In this document: one piece after another, positions 46,134 to 54,533 of the stretch
Layout of the letters: each line of letters begins with the position of its first letter
Position numbering within the stretch: the first letter of the stretch is position 1
Source of the DNA: Haloferax sulfurifontis ATCC BAA-897
GTDB taxonomy: Archaea > Halobacteriota > Halobacteria > Halobacteriales > Haloferacaceae
DNA length: 64,000 bases
Reading direction: 5' to 3'
Assembly (NCBI RefSeq): GCF_000337835.1
Contig: NZ_AOLM01000012.1
Location: forward strand, 118,356-182,355
Notes under the pieces: model-generated
The model's database searches: none
Seen by the model: only the letters and a program-made list of their open reading frames with translations
What the model was told of the DNA's origin: nothing
Made by a program: the position numbers and the translations under genes

Positions 46134-47084
46134 ATGGCGAAGCAATCGGGGCTGTCGCGCGACGACGTGGAGCTGTCCGTCGAGGCGACGAGCCGTCGCA
46201 TCGAGGTGGGCGAGGTCACGCTCCACGCGGTCGAAGCCGGGCCGGAAGACGGCGAACTCGTCGTCCTCCTCCACGGATTCCCGGAGTGTTGGTACGCGTG
46301 GGCGGACTACCTCCGTCCGCTTTCCGAGGCGGGCTATCGGGTCGTCGCGCTCGACCAGCGCGGCTACAACCTGAGCGACCGCCCCGCGGGCGTCGAGTGG
46401 TACAGCATCGACGAACTCGCCGGCGACGTGGTCGGCGTCGCGGACGCGCTCGGCCGCGAGAAGGCCCACGTCGTCGGCCACGACTGGGGCGGCGCGGTGG
46501 CGTGGTGGACCGCGCTCCACCACCCGGACCGGGTGCGCTCTGTCACCGCGATGAACCTCCCGCATCCCGCGGTGTTCGCCCGCCACCTCCGCCGCGACCC
46601 GGCCCAACAGCTCCGGAGCTGGTACGTCCTGTTCTTCCAGCTTCCGAAGCTCCCCGAACTCGTCGCCCCCGTCCGCGACTGGGCCGTCCTAGAGCGGGCG
46701 CTGACCGGCTCCGCGCTCCCCGGCACGTTCTCGGCGACCGATCTCGACTGCTACCGCGCCGCGTGGTCGGTGCCCGGGGCCTACGGCTCGATGGTGGACT
46801 GGTACCGCGCGGTCGTCCGCGAGCGACCGCGTCCCCGCGCCGAGACGGTCGAACCGCCGACGCTCGTCGTCTGGGGGAGCAAAGACAGGTTCCTCCGGCC
46901 GAAGATGGCGCGCGAGAGTCTCGCGTTCTGCGAGGACGGCCACCTCAGGACGTTCGACGAGGCGACCCACTGGGTCCACCACGAGGAGCCGGTCGCCGTC
47001 GCCCGCGCGGTCGTCGAACACCTCGACGACGCGTGGCGGACGCCGAACAACACCCCCGACGAGGCGGGCCACCGACCGGTCTGA
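46134..47084 (+). CDS. Alpha/beta hydrolase, epoxide hydrolase-like
   Basis: This 316-residue enzyme has the oxyanion motif HGFPECWYAW near residues 47-56, the nucleophile Asp in VGHDWGGAVAW near 121, a late acid in WGSKDRFL near 249 and the base His in THWVHHEEP near 288. Asp as nucleophile fits epoxide hydrolases and haloalkane dehalogenases rather than esterases. ATG 46134 begins the family-length protein. The substrate is unknown. Confidence 0.87.
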   Translation: MAKQSGLSRDDVELSVEATSRRIEVGEVTLHAVEAGPEDGELVVLLHGFPECWYAWADYLRPLSEAGYRVVALDQRGYNLSDRPAGVEWYSIDELAGDVVGVADALGREKAHVVGHDWGGAVAWWTALHHPDRVRSVTAMNLPHPAVFARHLRRDPAQQLRSWYVLFFQLPKLPELVAPVRDWAVLERALTGSALPGTFSATDLDCYRAAWSVPGAYGSMVDWYRAVVRERPRPRAETVEPPTLVVWGSKDRFLRPKMARESLAFCEDGHLRTFDEATHWVHHEEPVAVARAVVEHLDDAWRTPNNTPDEAGHRPV

Positions 47085-47136
47085 CTGTCGGCGGCCGGTT
47101 TCCCCGAAGCGGCAGTATTCTCCGCCGCCTTCGTGG

Positions 47137-47290
47137 AGCTATATAGGTCCATCGAGGGAACTTAGCGAGGTTCTTGTACGTCCGGCGTTCAGGTTGAAGC
47201 GACGCGGGCAGTCCGGTGGTGGGACTTTCCATGCCCCTTCGAACCGTCTCCGCGTCTCTTCATGAGCAGGGACGGGGGACCGTCCCGCCT
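47137..47290 (+). ncRNA. Candidate structured non-coding RNA
   Basis: The gap 47085-47397 has no ORF of quality, but does have a clear TATA-like GCTATATAGG (about 47137-47146). About 25 bp on, a stretch begins that folds: an outer stem GGTTC/GAACC (about 47171-47245) encloses TTCA/TGAA and GTCC/GGAC hairpins. It ends near a perfect hairpin GGGACGG-GGGA-CCGTCCC at 47269-47286 followed by GCCTTTC. I do not recognise SRP RNA, RNase P RNA or an H/ACA ACA box. The boundaries are approximate. Confidence 0.4.
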
Positions 47291-47397
47291 TTCGACCGGC
47301 GAGCGACCGCGACGACGAACGGGCCTCAAACGCGACCGAGTCGGCCCCGCCGGCGGCGGATGAGTACGTTCTTACTCGCGGCCCCCGCAGGTCGCGT

Positions 47398-48441
47398 ATG
47401 ACCGACCTCGGAAAGGTCGACCGCGAGTTCTTCGACGAGTACATCTACCCGCGGTTGGGCGCGGCCCGCGACGACGTGGCGCTCGGCCCGACCCACGGCG
47501 TCGACTTCGGCCTCCTCGACATCGGCGGCACCGCCGTCGCCATCGCGACTGACCCCGTCTCCGTGCTCCCCGCGCTCGGCTTCGAGCGCGCCGGCCGGTT
47601 CGCCATCGACATCGTCCTCTCGGACATCGCCGTCTCGGGGCTGGACCCCTCGCATCTCGCCGTCTCCTTTACGCTCCCGCCCGAGATGACCGACGACCAG
47701 TTCGCCGAACTCTGGGAAGCGATGCACGACGAGGCCGACGACCTCGGCGTGAGCATCGTCACCGGACACACCGCCCGTTACGCCGGCTGTTCGTACCCGT
47801 GGGTCGGCGGCGCGACCGCGCTCGCCGTCGGCGACCACGACGACGTGGTCCGCCCGGACGGCGCGCGACCCGGCGACGACGTGCTCGTGACGAAGGGACC
47901 GGGCGTCGAGGCGACCGGCCTCCTGACGACGCTGTTCCCGGACGCCTTCGCCGACCTCGACGCCGACGTCCTCGCCGCCGCGCAGGCCCGACTCGACGAG
48001 ACCGACGCCGTCCGCGACGCGATGACCGTCTCGGCCGCCGGCGGCCGCGGCGTCCACGCCATGCACGACGCCACCGAGTGCGGCGTCCACGGCGCGCTCA
48101 ACGAAATCGCCGAGAGCGCGGGCGTCCAGCTCGAAATCGACGAGTCGAGCGTCCCGCTCCGCCCCGGCGTCCGCGAGACCTGCGAGTACCTCGGCATCGA
48201 CCCGTGGCGCTCGACCACCGCCGGGTCGCTCGTCGTCGCCACGGACCCCTCTGTCACGGACGACGTGGTCGCCGCGCTCGACGCCCGCGGCACCCCCGTC
48301 GGCGTCGCCGGCACCGTCGTCGCGGGCGAGGGCGTCGTCGTCGACGGCGAGCGCATCGAACACCCCGACGTGGACCCCTCGTGGGCCGCCTACGAGCGAC
48401 TCGCCCGCGAGGCCGAGTCGTCGGCGACCGACGCCGAATAA
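47398..48441 (+). CDS. AIR-synthase/HypE-like ATP-binding protein
   Basis: This 347-residue protein of the PurM superfamily has an N-terminal half with VDFGLLDIGGTAVAIATDPVS and AIDIVLSDIAVSGLDPS, then VTGHTARYAG, GDDVLVTKGPG, and MHDATECGVHGALNEIAESAG. The sequence resembles HypE/ThiL-type members with ATP-binding sites, but hydrogenase maturation genes are absent. The role is unknown. It is followed 69 bp later by kynureninase on the same strand. Confidence 0.82.
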   Translation: MTDLGKVDREFFDEYIYPRLGAARDDVALGPTHGVDFGLLDIGGTAVAIATDPVSVLPALGFERAGRFAIDIVLSDIAVSGLDPSHLAVSFTLPPEMTDDQFAELWEAMHDEADDLGVSIVTGHTARYAGCSYPWVGGATALAVGDHDDVVRPDGARPGDDVLVTKGPGVEATGLLTTLFPDAFADLDADVLAAAQARLDETDAVRDAMTVSAAGGRGVHAMHDATECGVHGALNEIAESAGVQLEIDESSVPLRPGVRETCEYLGIDPWRSTTAGSLVVATDPSVTDDVVAALDARGTPVGVAGTVVAGEGVVVDGERIEHPDVDPSWAAYERLAREAESSATDAE

Positions 48442-48510
48442 GCGGACCCGCCACTCGGGTTCCAGCGCGGGCCGCGCACCTACTTGTCGCGCGGGCGCTT
48501 CGAGGCGCGT

Positions 48511-49833
48511 ATGGCCGAACCCGACGACCCCGGCGACTCCGACGACCCCGGCGACTCCGACGAATCCGACGAGCTCACCGTCGACACCGCCCGCGAGATG
48601 GACGCGACGGACCCGCTTTCGGACCTCCGCGACCGCTTTTTCGTCCCCGAGGGCGAACTGTATCTGGACGGCAACTCGCTCGGCCCGCTCTCTGTCGACG
48701 CCGAAGCCGCGCTCGACCGCGTCGTCGACGAGTGGCGCGACCTCGCCATCCGCGGGTGGACCGACGCCGACTCCGAGTGGTTCAGCTACGGCGAGCGACT
48801 GGGCGACCGACTCGCGCCGCTCGTCGGCGCGAAGCCCGAGGAGGTCGTCGTCGCCAACTCCACGACGGTCAACATCCACGCGCTCGTCGGGACGTTCTAC
48901 GACCCCGCCCGCGGCGAGAAAATCGTCGTCGACGACCTCGACTTCCCGACGGACCACTACGCGATTCGCGCGCAACTCCGAGCGGCCGGTCGCGACCCGG
49001 ACGAGGCGCTCCGCGTGGTCGAGAGCCGCGACGGGCGGACCATCGAGACCGAGGACGTGCTCGACGCCATCGACGACGACGTGGGGATGGTGTTTCTCCC
49101 GTCGGTCCTCTACCGGAGCGGCCAGCTGTTCGACGTCGAGGCCATCACCGAGGCGGCTCACGAGGCCGGCGCGCTGGCCGGCTTCGACCTCGCGCACTCG
49201 GTCGGCGCGGTCCCGCACCGACTCTCCGAGGTGGGCGCAGACTTCGCCGTCTGGTGCCACTACAAGTATCTCAACGCCGGCCCCGGCGCGATTGCCGGTC
49301 TCTACGTCAACGAGCGCCACTTCGGCGTCACGCCCGCGCTGGCCGGCTGGTGGGGCAACGACAAGGAGACGCAGTTCGACATGGCGATGACCTACGAGCC
49401 GGCGCAGTCGGCCGGCGCGTTCCAGTCGGGGACGGTCCCGGTGCTGTCCGCGGCCCCCCTCGACGGCGCGCTCGACGTCGTCGAGGACGCCGGCGGCGTG
49501 GCCGCCCTCCGCGAGAAGTCGCTGGCGCTCACGGACTACCTCATCGCCCTCGTGGACGAGCGACTGCCGGAGTGCGAGGTCGGCACCCCGCGTGACCCCG
49601 CGGCCCGCGGCGGCCACGTCGCGGTCGAACACCCCGAGGCCTACCGCGTCAGCCTCGCGCTCAAGGAACGGGGCGTCGTCGTGGACTTCCGTCAACCGAA
49701 CGTCGTCCGGATGGCTCCCGCGCCGGCCTACGTCGGCTTCGAGGACGTGTACCGGGCGGTCGAGCACTTCCGAGAGATTCTGGACGGGGACGAATACGAG
49801 GCGTTCGAGAAGCAGAGCGGCGGCGTCACGTGA
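48511..49833 (+). CDS. kynU: Kynureninase
   Basis: It cleaves kynurenine to anthranilate and alanine with pyridoxal phosphate. The 440-residue protein has YLDGNSLGPLS near residues 51-61, the PLP motif FDLAHSVGAVP and the Lys in WCHYKYLNAGPGAIAGLYV. WWGNDKETQFDM and FQSGTVPVLS also match. The N-terminal extension is a short acidic repeat (DDPGDSDDPGDSDESDE). No tryptophan dioxygenase or kynurenine formamidase gene is nearby. Confidence 0.9.
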   Translation: MAEPDDPGDSDDPGDSDESDELTVDTAREMDATDPLSDLRDRFFVPEGELYLDGNSLGPLSVDAEAALDRVVDEWRDLAIRGWTDADSEWFSYGERLGDRLAPLVGAKPEEVVVANSTTVNIHALVGTFYDPARGEKIVVDDLDFPTDHYAIRAQLRAAGRDPDEALRVVESRDGRTIETEDVLDAIDDDVGMVFLPSVLYRSGQLFDVEAITEAAHEAGALAGFDLAHSVGAVPHRLSEVGADFAVWCHYKYLNAGPGAIAGLYVNERHFGVTPALAGWWGNDKETQFDMAMTYEPAQSAGAFQSGTVPVLSAAPLDGALDVVEDAGGVAALREKSLALTDYLIALVDERLPECEVGTPRDPAARGGHVAVEHPEAYRVSLALKERGVVVDFRQPNVVRMAPAPAYVGFEDVYRAVEHFREILDGDEYEAFEKQSGGVT

Positions 49834-49860
49834 GGGTCGCGGCGGCGGGGAGTCGGTCGC

Positions 49861-50559
49861 TTACCAGTCGATGACTTCCTTGTCGCGCCAGAACTTCCCC
49901 GCGGGCGCGCCGGGCTTGAACGTGGCGAGCCACGTCGGCGTCTCCGCGCCCTTCTCGACCGGCCGGTTCGCCTCCTCGCCGCCCATGTCGGTGCGGACCC
50001 AGCCGGGACACACCGAGTTGGCGATGAGACCGTCGTCGCCGTACTGGCCGTCGAGGTAGACCGTGAGGCCGTTGAGGCCGGTCTTCGAGATTCGATACGC
50101 CGGCGACCCTCCGGACTGTTCTTCGCCGAGTGCGCCCATCCCCGAGGAGACGTTGACGACGCGGCCGCCGTCGGACTGGAGCAGGAGGGGAACGGCGTGC
50201 TTGCACATGAGCATCGGCCCGCGGAGGTTGACGCCGAGGGTGCGGTCGATTCGCTCGGTCGGTTCGGCGACGATGTCCTCGCCGTCCTCGGCGATACCGG
50301 CGTTGTTGACGAGGATGTCGAGTCGGCTCTGGTCGGCGAAGACGCCGTCGACGACCTCCTCGATGTCGCCTTCTTGGGTCACGTCGAGGAGGACGCGCTC
50401 GGTTCCCTCGGGCGTCTCGTTCGTGACGCTTCGGGACCCCGCGTACACCGTCGCGCCGCGGTCGCGGAGGTTCTCGGCTATCTGGCGGCCGATGCCTCGG
50501 TTCGCGCCGGTGACGAGCGCGACCTGTCCGTCGAGGTCGTCGTAGCGGTCGGGTTCCAT
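49861..50559 (-). CDS. Short-chain dehydrogenase/reductase
   Basis: This 232-residue classical SDR has TGANRGIGRQIAENL near residues 17-31, LLDVTQEGD, NNAGIAED, the catalytic Ser in VSSGMGA and Tyr-Lys in YRISKTGLNGL, then CPGWVRTDMGG. An Arg after the glycine motif (GSRS) fits NADP preference. ATG 50559 is the family start. It lies divergent from nothing else and converges on kynU. Substrate unknown. Confidence 0.88.
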   Translation of the reverse strand: MEPDRYDDLDGQVALVTGANRGIGRQIAENLRDRGATVYAGSRSVTNETPEGTERVLLDVTQEGDIEEVVDGVFADQSRLDILVNNAGIAEDGEDIVAEPTERIDRTLGVNLRGPMLMCKHAVPLLLQSDGGRVVNVSSGMGALGEEQSGGSPAYRISKTGLNGLTVYLDGQYGDDGLIANSVCPGWVRTDMGGEEANRPVEKGAETPTWLATFKPGAPAGKFWRDKEVIDW

Positions 50560-50647
50560 GGACGGGTCTGCGGACTCGGAAAGGATATTCTCACCGAAGC
50601 GCGCCGGCGGGCGCGGCGTACCGGCGAGGGTCCGGGAGGCCGACGAG

Positions 50648-51067
50648 TCACTCGACCGCGACGGCGAGTTCGCGGAGCTCGTCGCCGGTCCACTCGTGGG
50701 CGGTCAGCCGGCCGTCGGGCGAGCAGATGAGATAGACGTAGCCCGGCCACGAGGCCTGTTCGCGGTCGGTCGCGCTCGGCACGGGGTCGGAGTCGGGATG
50801 CGAGTGGTAGAAGCCGACCGCGTCGTCGCCGGCCGCCTCGACGGTTTCGAGAATCGAAACCGTCTCCTCGGGGTCGAGTTCGTAGGCGACCCGCGGCTCG
50901 TCGGCGACGTTCGAAACGGGGTGGGCGGCGGTGACGGTGCGCGCGTCGCCGTCGCCGGCGAGGACGCCGCAGACCTCCGCGGGTGGGTCGCGGGCGGCAC
51001 CCTCGCGGGCGTGCGAGAGAATCACAGCTCGCGCGTCGTCTGCGAGGGTGAGCCTACTCGAAGTCAC
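50648..51067 (-). CDS. jamm1: JAMM/MPN metalloprotease, SAMP desampylase (HvJAMM1-like)
   Basis: This 139-residue zinc peptidase removes ubiquitin-like SAMPs from proteins in H. volcanii by family knowledge. The JAMM site is complete: Glu in AEVCGVLAG near residue 28, and HSHPDSDPVPSATD near 89-102 carrying the His-x-His-x10-Asp metal ligands. The Ser before His-Pro is kept. I start at GTG 51067 (MTSSRLTL), which overlaps the idi stop by 14 nt. The position beside idi, Lrp and carA matches that of HvJAMM1 in H. volcanii. Confidence 0.9.
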   Translation of the reverse strand: MTSSRLTLADDARAVILSHAREGAARDPPAEVCGVLAGDGDARTVTAAHPVSNVADEPRVAYELDPEETVSILETVEAAGDDAVGFYHSHPDSDPVPSATDREQASWPGYVYLICSPDGRLTAHEWTGDELRELAVAVE

Positions 51068-51623
51068 GGCGCATGGCGATTTCGAACCACGGGCAGAGGC
51101 GCAGTTGGCGGTACCACTCGGGGTTGTCGTGGAGGTGCTCGTAGTCCGCCCAGAGCATGCCCGCAATCTCGTCTTCGTCGGGGTCGAGCGAGGTGTTTTC
51201 GAGCGTGACCTTCAGGACGGCACAGACCTCCCATTCGAGGCCGGCGTTCTCGTAGTAGCGCTTGTACTCGAACTTGTCCGTGACGCGGAGGTCGGAGTAC
51301 TGGTCGGGGCTAATGCCGAGTTCCTCTTCGAGGCGCTCTTCGGTGGCCTCCTCTTGGGTCTGGCCCTCGACGGGGTGGGAGGCGACGGTGCCGTCCCACG
51401 AGGTGTCCCACAGGCGCTTGTTGGGCGCGCGCTGGGCGAGGAGTATCTGGCCCTCCTCGTTGAACACGAGGCAGGTAAAGGCGCGGTGGCGGATGCCGTC
51501 GCCCGTGTGGGCGTCGAGTCGGTTGACCGTCCCCTCCGCGTTGTCGTCGGAGTCGACGGCGATGACGTCCTGGGATGCGTTCTTGTGGATTTCAGTGGCC
51601 TCGTCGGCCGCGGCGTTGCTCAT
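51054..51623 (-). CDS. idi: Isopentenyl-diphosphate delta-isomerase, type I (Nudix)
   Basis: It interconverts IPP and DMAPP for isoprenoid lipid synthesis. The 189-residue Nudix-fold protein shows HRAFTCLVFNEEGQILLAQRAPNKRLWDTSWDGTVASHPVEGQT, in which the catalytic Cys site is altered to Ala-Ser-His, and a late YYENAGLEWEVCAVL. Glu in LWADYEHL matches the catalytic Glu region. ATG 51623 begins MSNAAADE. The gene overlaps the desampylase gene by 14 nt. Confidence 0.88.
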   Translation of the reverse strand: MSNAAADEATEIHKNASQDVIAVDSDDNAEGTVNRLDAHTGDGIRHRAFTCLVFNEEGQILLAQRAPNKRLWDTSWDGTVASHPVEGQTQEEATEERLEEELGISPDQYSDLRVTDKFEYKRYYENAGLEWEVCAVLKVTLENTSLDPDEDEIAGMLWADYEHLHDNPEWYRQLRLCPWFEIAMRRDFE

Positions 51624-51692
51624 GTGCCTTCCGTCGGAGTCGGGGGTCAACTAAGCTTCGATGCGAACCGCGGACCACGCGGCGGCGGGCCG

Positions 51693-52106
51693 TCAGCCGA
51701 GGCGCTCGTCGAGAATCAGACGGGTTTTCGTGCTCTTCACGTCGTCGTGCTCGCGGGCGCGAGTGATGAGGTCGTTGACGGCGCGGGTGTCGGCGGCGTC
51801 GACGACGAGGACGATGTCCTCCTCGCCGGAGACCTGCCAGACGAAGTCCACGTCCTTCCAGTCGGCCATCAGCTCGGAGACGTCGTTGGTGTCGACGTCG
51901 ACCGCGACGGTCACCTCTATCATCGCCTTCAGGTTCCCCGTCCGGGTCGAAATCGTAAAGCGCTCGATGACGCCCTCCTCGACCAACCGCTCGACGCGGT
52001 TCCTGACTGTCCCCTCGGAGGTCCCGACCTCGGCCGCAATCTCCGTGTTGGGGGTCCGAGCGTCCCGTCGAAGGATATCGAGGATGCGCCGGTCAAGCTC
52101 GTCCAT
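51693..52106 (-). CDS. Lrp/AsnC-family transcription regulator
   Basis: This 137-residue regulator has an N-terminal helix-turn-helix (MDELDRRILDILRRDARTPNTEIAAEVGTSEGTVRNRVERLVEEGVI) and a C-terminal RAM effector domain with GEEDIVLVVDAADTRAVNDLI. ATG 52106 starts at MDELDRR, the usual Lrp start; the frame to 52121 starts within the promoter. The gene is divergent from carA, with a 15-bp palindrome between them, so autoregulation and control of carA are plausible. Confidence 0.92.
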   Translation of the reverse strand: MDELDRRILDILRRDARTPNTEIAAEVGTSEGTVRNRVERLVEEGVIERFTISTRTGNLKAMIEVTVAVDVDTNDVSELMADWKDVDFVWQVSGEEDIVLVVDAADTRAVNDLITRAREHDDVKSTKTRLILDERLG

Positions 52107-52137
52107 ACCCCACGTGTCCACCCCAGCGACTTACCGA

Positions 52138-52152
52138 TTACGAATTTCGTAA
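52138..52152. promoter_or_regulatory. 15-bp palindrome between lrp and carA
   Basis: TTACGAA-T-TTCGTAA is a perfect palindrome with a single central base. It lies upstream of the carA TATA-like ACTTATGC (52171-52178, about 26 bp before carA) and over the probable upstream element of the divergent lrp gene (CGGTAAGTC on the minus strand at about 52128-52136). It is a candidate operator for the Lrp protein. Confidence 0.6.
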
Positions 52153-52203
52153 CTCACCTTCGAAAGCAACACTTATGCACCCGTGTTCCGTTCGTTTCTC
52201 GTA

Positions 52204-53286
52204 ATGTCGGACGCCTATCTGGCGCTGGAAGACGGACGCGTGGTCGAAGCGCGTGGCCGTGTTCCGGGGCGCACACGCGGTGAACTGGTGTTCACAACCG
52301 CATATACGGGATACGAAGAGAGTCTGACCGACCCTTCGTACGAAGAGCAAGTCCTCACCTTCTCGTACCCCCTCATCGGGAACTACGGCGTCCGAGCCGA
52401 GCGATTCGAGTCCGACCGGGTCCACCCTCGGGCGGCCGTCGCACGCGAGTTCACGGAAGAGGTCGTCGAGTGGCTCGCAGACGAGGGCGTCCCGGCGGTC
52501 GACCACCTCGACACGCGCGACCTCGTCACGTCCATCCGCGAGGAGGGCGCGATGAAGGTCGGAATCGCCGTCGGCGAGGACGTGACCCCGGAGGACGCAA
52601 AGGAGGAACTCGCGCAGTGCAAGGGCATGAGCGAGCACGTCGACATCGGCGCGCAGGTCACCACGACCGAGCTGACGACGTTCGAGGGCGACGGCGACAC
52701 CACCGTCGCGCTCGTCGACTGCGGCGCGAAGGGCTCCATCGTGGACTCCCTCGTCGACCGCGGCGCGACGGTTCACGTGCTCCCCTACGACGCGGCCGCC
52801 GAGGACGTGTCCGCGCTCGACCCCGACGTGCTTTTCATCTCGAACGGTCCCGGCGACCCCGAGAACTACACCGCGACGCGCGACCTCGTCGAGGAGTTCG
52901 CCGGCGAGGTCCCGCTGGCGGGCATCTGCCTCGGCCAGCAGATCGTCGCCAGCGCGCTCGGCGGCACCACAGAAAAGATGGCCTTCGGCCACCGCGGCGT
53001 CAACCAGCCCGTCCGCGACCTCCGGAGCGGAAAAGTCGTCATGACGACCCAGAACCACGGCTACACCGTCGCCGACCCCGGCGACCAACTCGACGTGACG
53101 CAGGTCAACGTCAACGACGACACCGCGGAAGGCCTCGCCAGCGAGGAACTGAGCGTCATCACGCGTCAGTACCACCCCGAAGCCCACCCCGGTCCCCACG
53201 ACTCGCTCGGCTTCTTCGACGACGTGCTCGCCATGGCGGGTACGGAGGGAAACGAGCGTAAGCCCCAAGTCGCACCCTCGGACTGA
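52204..53286 (+). CDS. carA: Carbamoyl-phosphate synthase small subunit
   Basis: It hydrolyses glutamine and delivers ammonia to CarB for carbamoyl phosphate, which feeds arginine and pyrimidines. The 360-residue protein has the N-terminal CPSase domain (YLALEDGRVVEARG, AREFTEEVVEWLAD) and a C-terminal class I amidotransferase with the Cys in GICLGQQIVASALGG near residue 246 and the His in QYHPEAHPGPHDS. ATG 52204 begins after the TATA-like ACTTATGC. carB is not in the window. Confidence 0.94.
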   Translation: MSDAYLALEDGRVVEARGRVPGRTRGELVFTTAYTGYEESLTDPSYEEQVLTFSYPLIGNYGVRAERFESDRVHPRAAVAREFTEEVVEWLADEGVPAVDHLDTRDLVTSIREEGAMKVGIAVGEDVTPEDAKEELAQCKGMSEHVDIGAQVTTTELTTFEGDGDTTVALVDCGAKGSIVDSLVDRGATVHVLPYDAAAEDVSALDPDVLFISNGPGDPENYTATRDLVEEFAGEVPLAGICLGQQIVASALGGTTEKMAFGHRGVNQPVRDLRSGKVVMTTQNHGYTVADPGDQLDVTQVNVNDDTAEGLASEELSVITRQYHPEAHPGPHDSLGFFDDVLAMAGTEGNERKPQVAPSD

Positions 53287-53454
53287 CCACCGCGACCGAC
53301 CCGACCTCCGACTCTCGACGGCCCGGTCGATTGCACCCCGACCGCCGGCGGTCGAACGCCGATTTTTAGATACTTCGCGCCGCGAGCGACGCGACGCGCA
53401 GTTCAGACCCGCGTGGTAGAAACTGTCAAATCGATTCCCAGCGTATACGCTGTG

Positions 53455-54492
53455 ATGGACGACGTCTCGCTCATCGAACGGGGGTTCGAGGAGTTTCCGG
53501 CGACGATTGCGCTCCTCGACAGGCGTGGCGACATCGTCTACACGAACCGGGCGTGGCGGGCGTTCGCCGACGCGAACGACTACGTGGGCGACCCCGATTC
53601 GACGGGTATCAACTACCTCGCGGTGTGCGACGCGGCCCGCGAGACCGACGAACTCGCGGGCGTCATCGCCGACGGCATTCGCGCGGTGCTCCGCGGCGAC
53701 CGCGACCTCTTTACCGCCGAGTACCCGTGTCACTCGCCCGCCGTCTATCGGTGGTTCGCGCTCCGCGTCGTCTCGGTAGACACGCCGAGACACGGGAGCT
53801 TCGCGCTCGTTTCCCACTTCGACATCACCGACAGGCGGCTCGCGGAACTGCAGGTCAACGAGAAAAACGAGCACCTCGCGGCGCTCGTCAGCGTGCTCGC
53901 CTCGGAACTCAAAGCACAGCTCGCGTCGGCCGCCGCGTCCGCCGAGCGACTCGCCGCGGTCGACGGCGACGACGCGGTCGCGCTCTCCCAGAGCCTCTCG
54001 CGCATCGACTCGCTCGTCGAGTGGGGCATCGGCATCGCCGAGCACCCGAGCACAATCGACCTCGCGCCGGTGGACTTCCGCGAGCGCGTCGCGGAGGCGT
54101 GGGCGGTCGCCTCGCTCGACGACGCTGGCGACGCCTCGCTCCGGGTCGTCGGCGACGGGTCGCTCTCGGCGGCCGGCCACCTGTTCGGGCTGTTCTTGGT
54201 CGCGGTGCTCACGACCTGCTTCGAGCGGAACGCGTCGGCCGGTCCGTCGTTCAGCGTCGTCGTTGGAACGACTGCCGGCGGGTTCTACATCGACGACGAC
54301 GGCCCCCACCCGTCCCCGGCAGAGCGCGCGGCGGCGACCGCGGATGTGAGCCAATTGCTCGGCGTCGACTACGACTCCCCGCATCTCCCGACGGCGCGAC
54401 GAATCGCCGACCTGCACGGCTGGCAGTTCGACGTGGGCGACTCGGAACTCGGCGGGGCACGCTTCGAAGTCCGCGGTGTCGACTGGAACTGA
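53455..54492 (+). CDS. PAS-domain protein with a degenerate histidine-kinase-like region
   Basis: The 345-residue protein has a PAS domain at about residues 5-130 (FPATIALLDRRGDIVYTNRAWRAFADAND ... FDITDRRLAELQ). It is followed by a coiled coil where a HisKA domain would lie, but no phospho-accepting His is visible (VLASELKAQLASAAAS). The final region resembles an ATPase remnant with DDDGPHPSPAER in place of the N and G boxes. ATG 53455 is about 27 bp after GTCAAATCG. It is probably a sensor that has lost kinase activity (inference). No receiver protein is nearby. Confidence 0.75.
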   Translation: MDDVSLIERGFEEFPATIALLDRRGDIVYTNRAWRAFADANDYVGDPDSTGINYLAVCDAARETDELAGVIADGIRAVLRGDRDLFTAEYPCHSPAVYRWFALRVVSVDTPRHGSFALVSHFDITDRRLAELQVNEKNEHLAALVSVLASELKAQLASAAASAERLAAVDGDDAVALSQSLSRIDSLVEWGIGIAEHPSTIDLAPVDFRERVAEAWAVASLDDAGDASLRVVGDGSLSAAGHLFGLFLVAVLTTCFERNASAGPSFSVVVGTTAGGFYIDDDGPHPSPAERAAATADVSQLLGVDYDSPHLPTARRIADLHGWQFDVGDSELGGARFEVRGVDWN

Positions 54493-54533
54493 CCGGCGTT
54501 CGGCCGGTCGTCGAAAAGCGATTTTCGCGCCCG

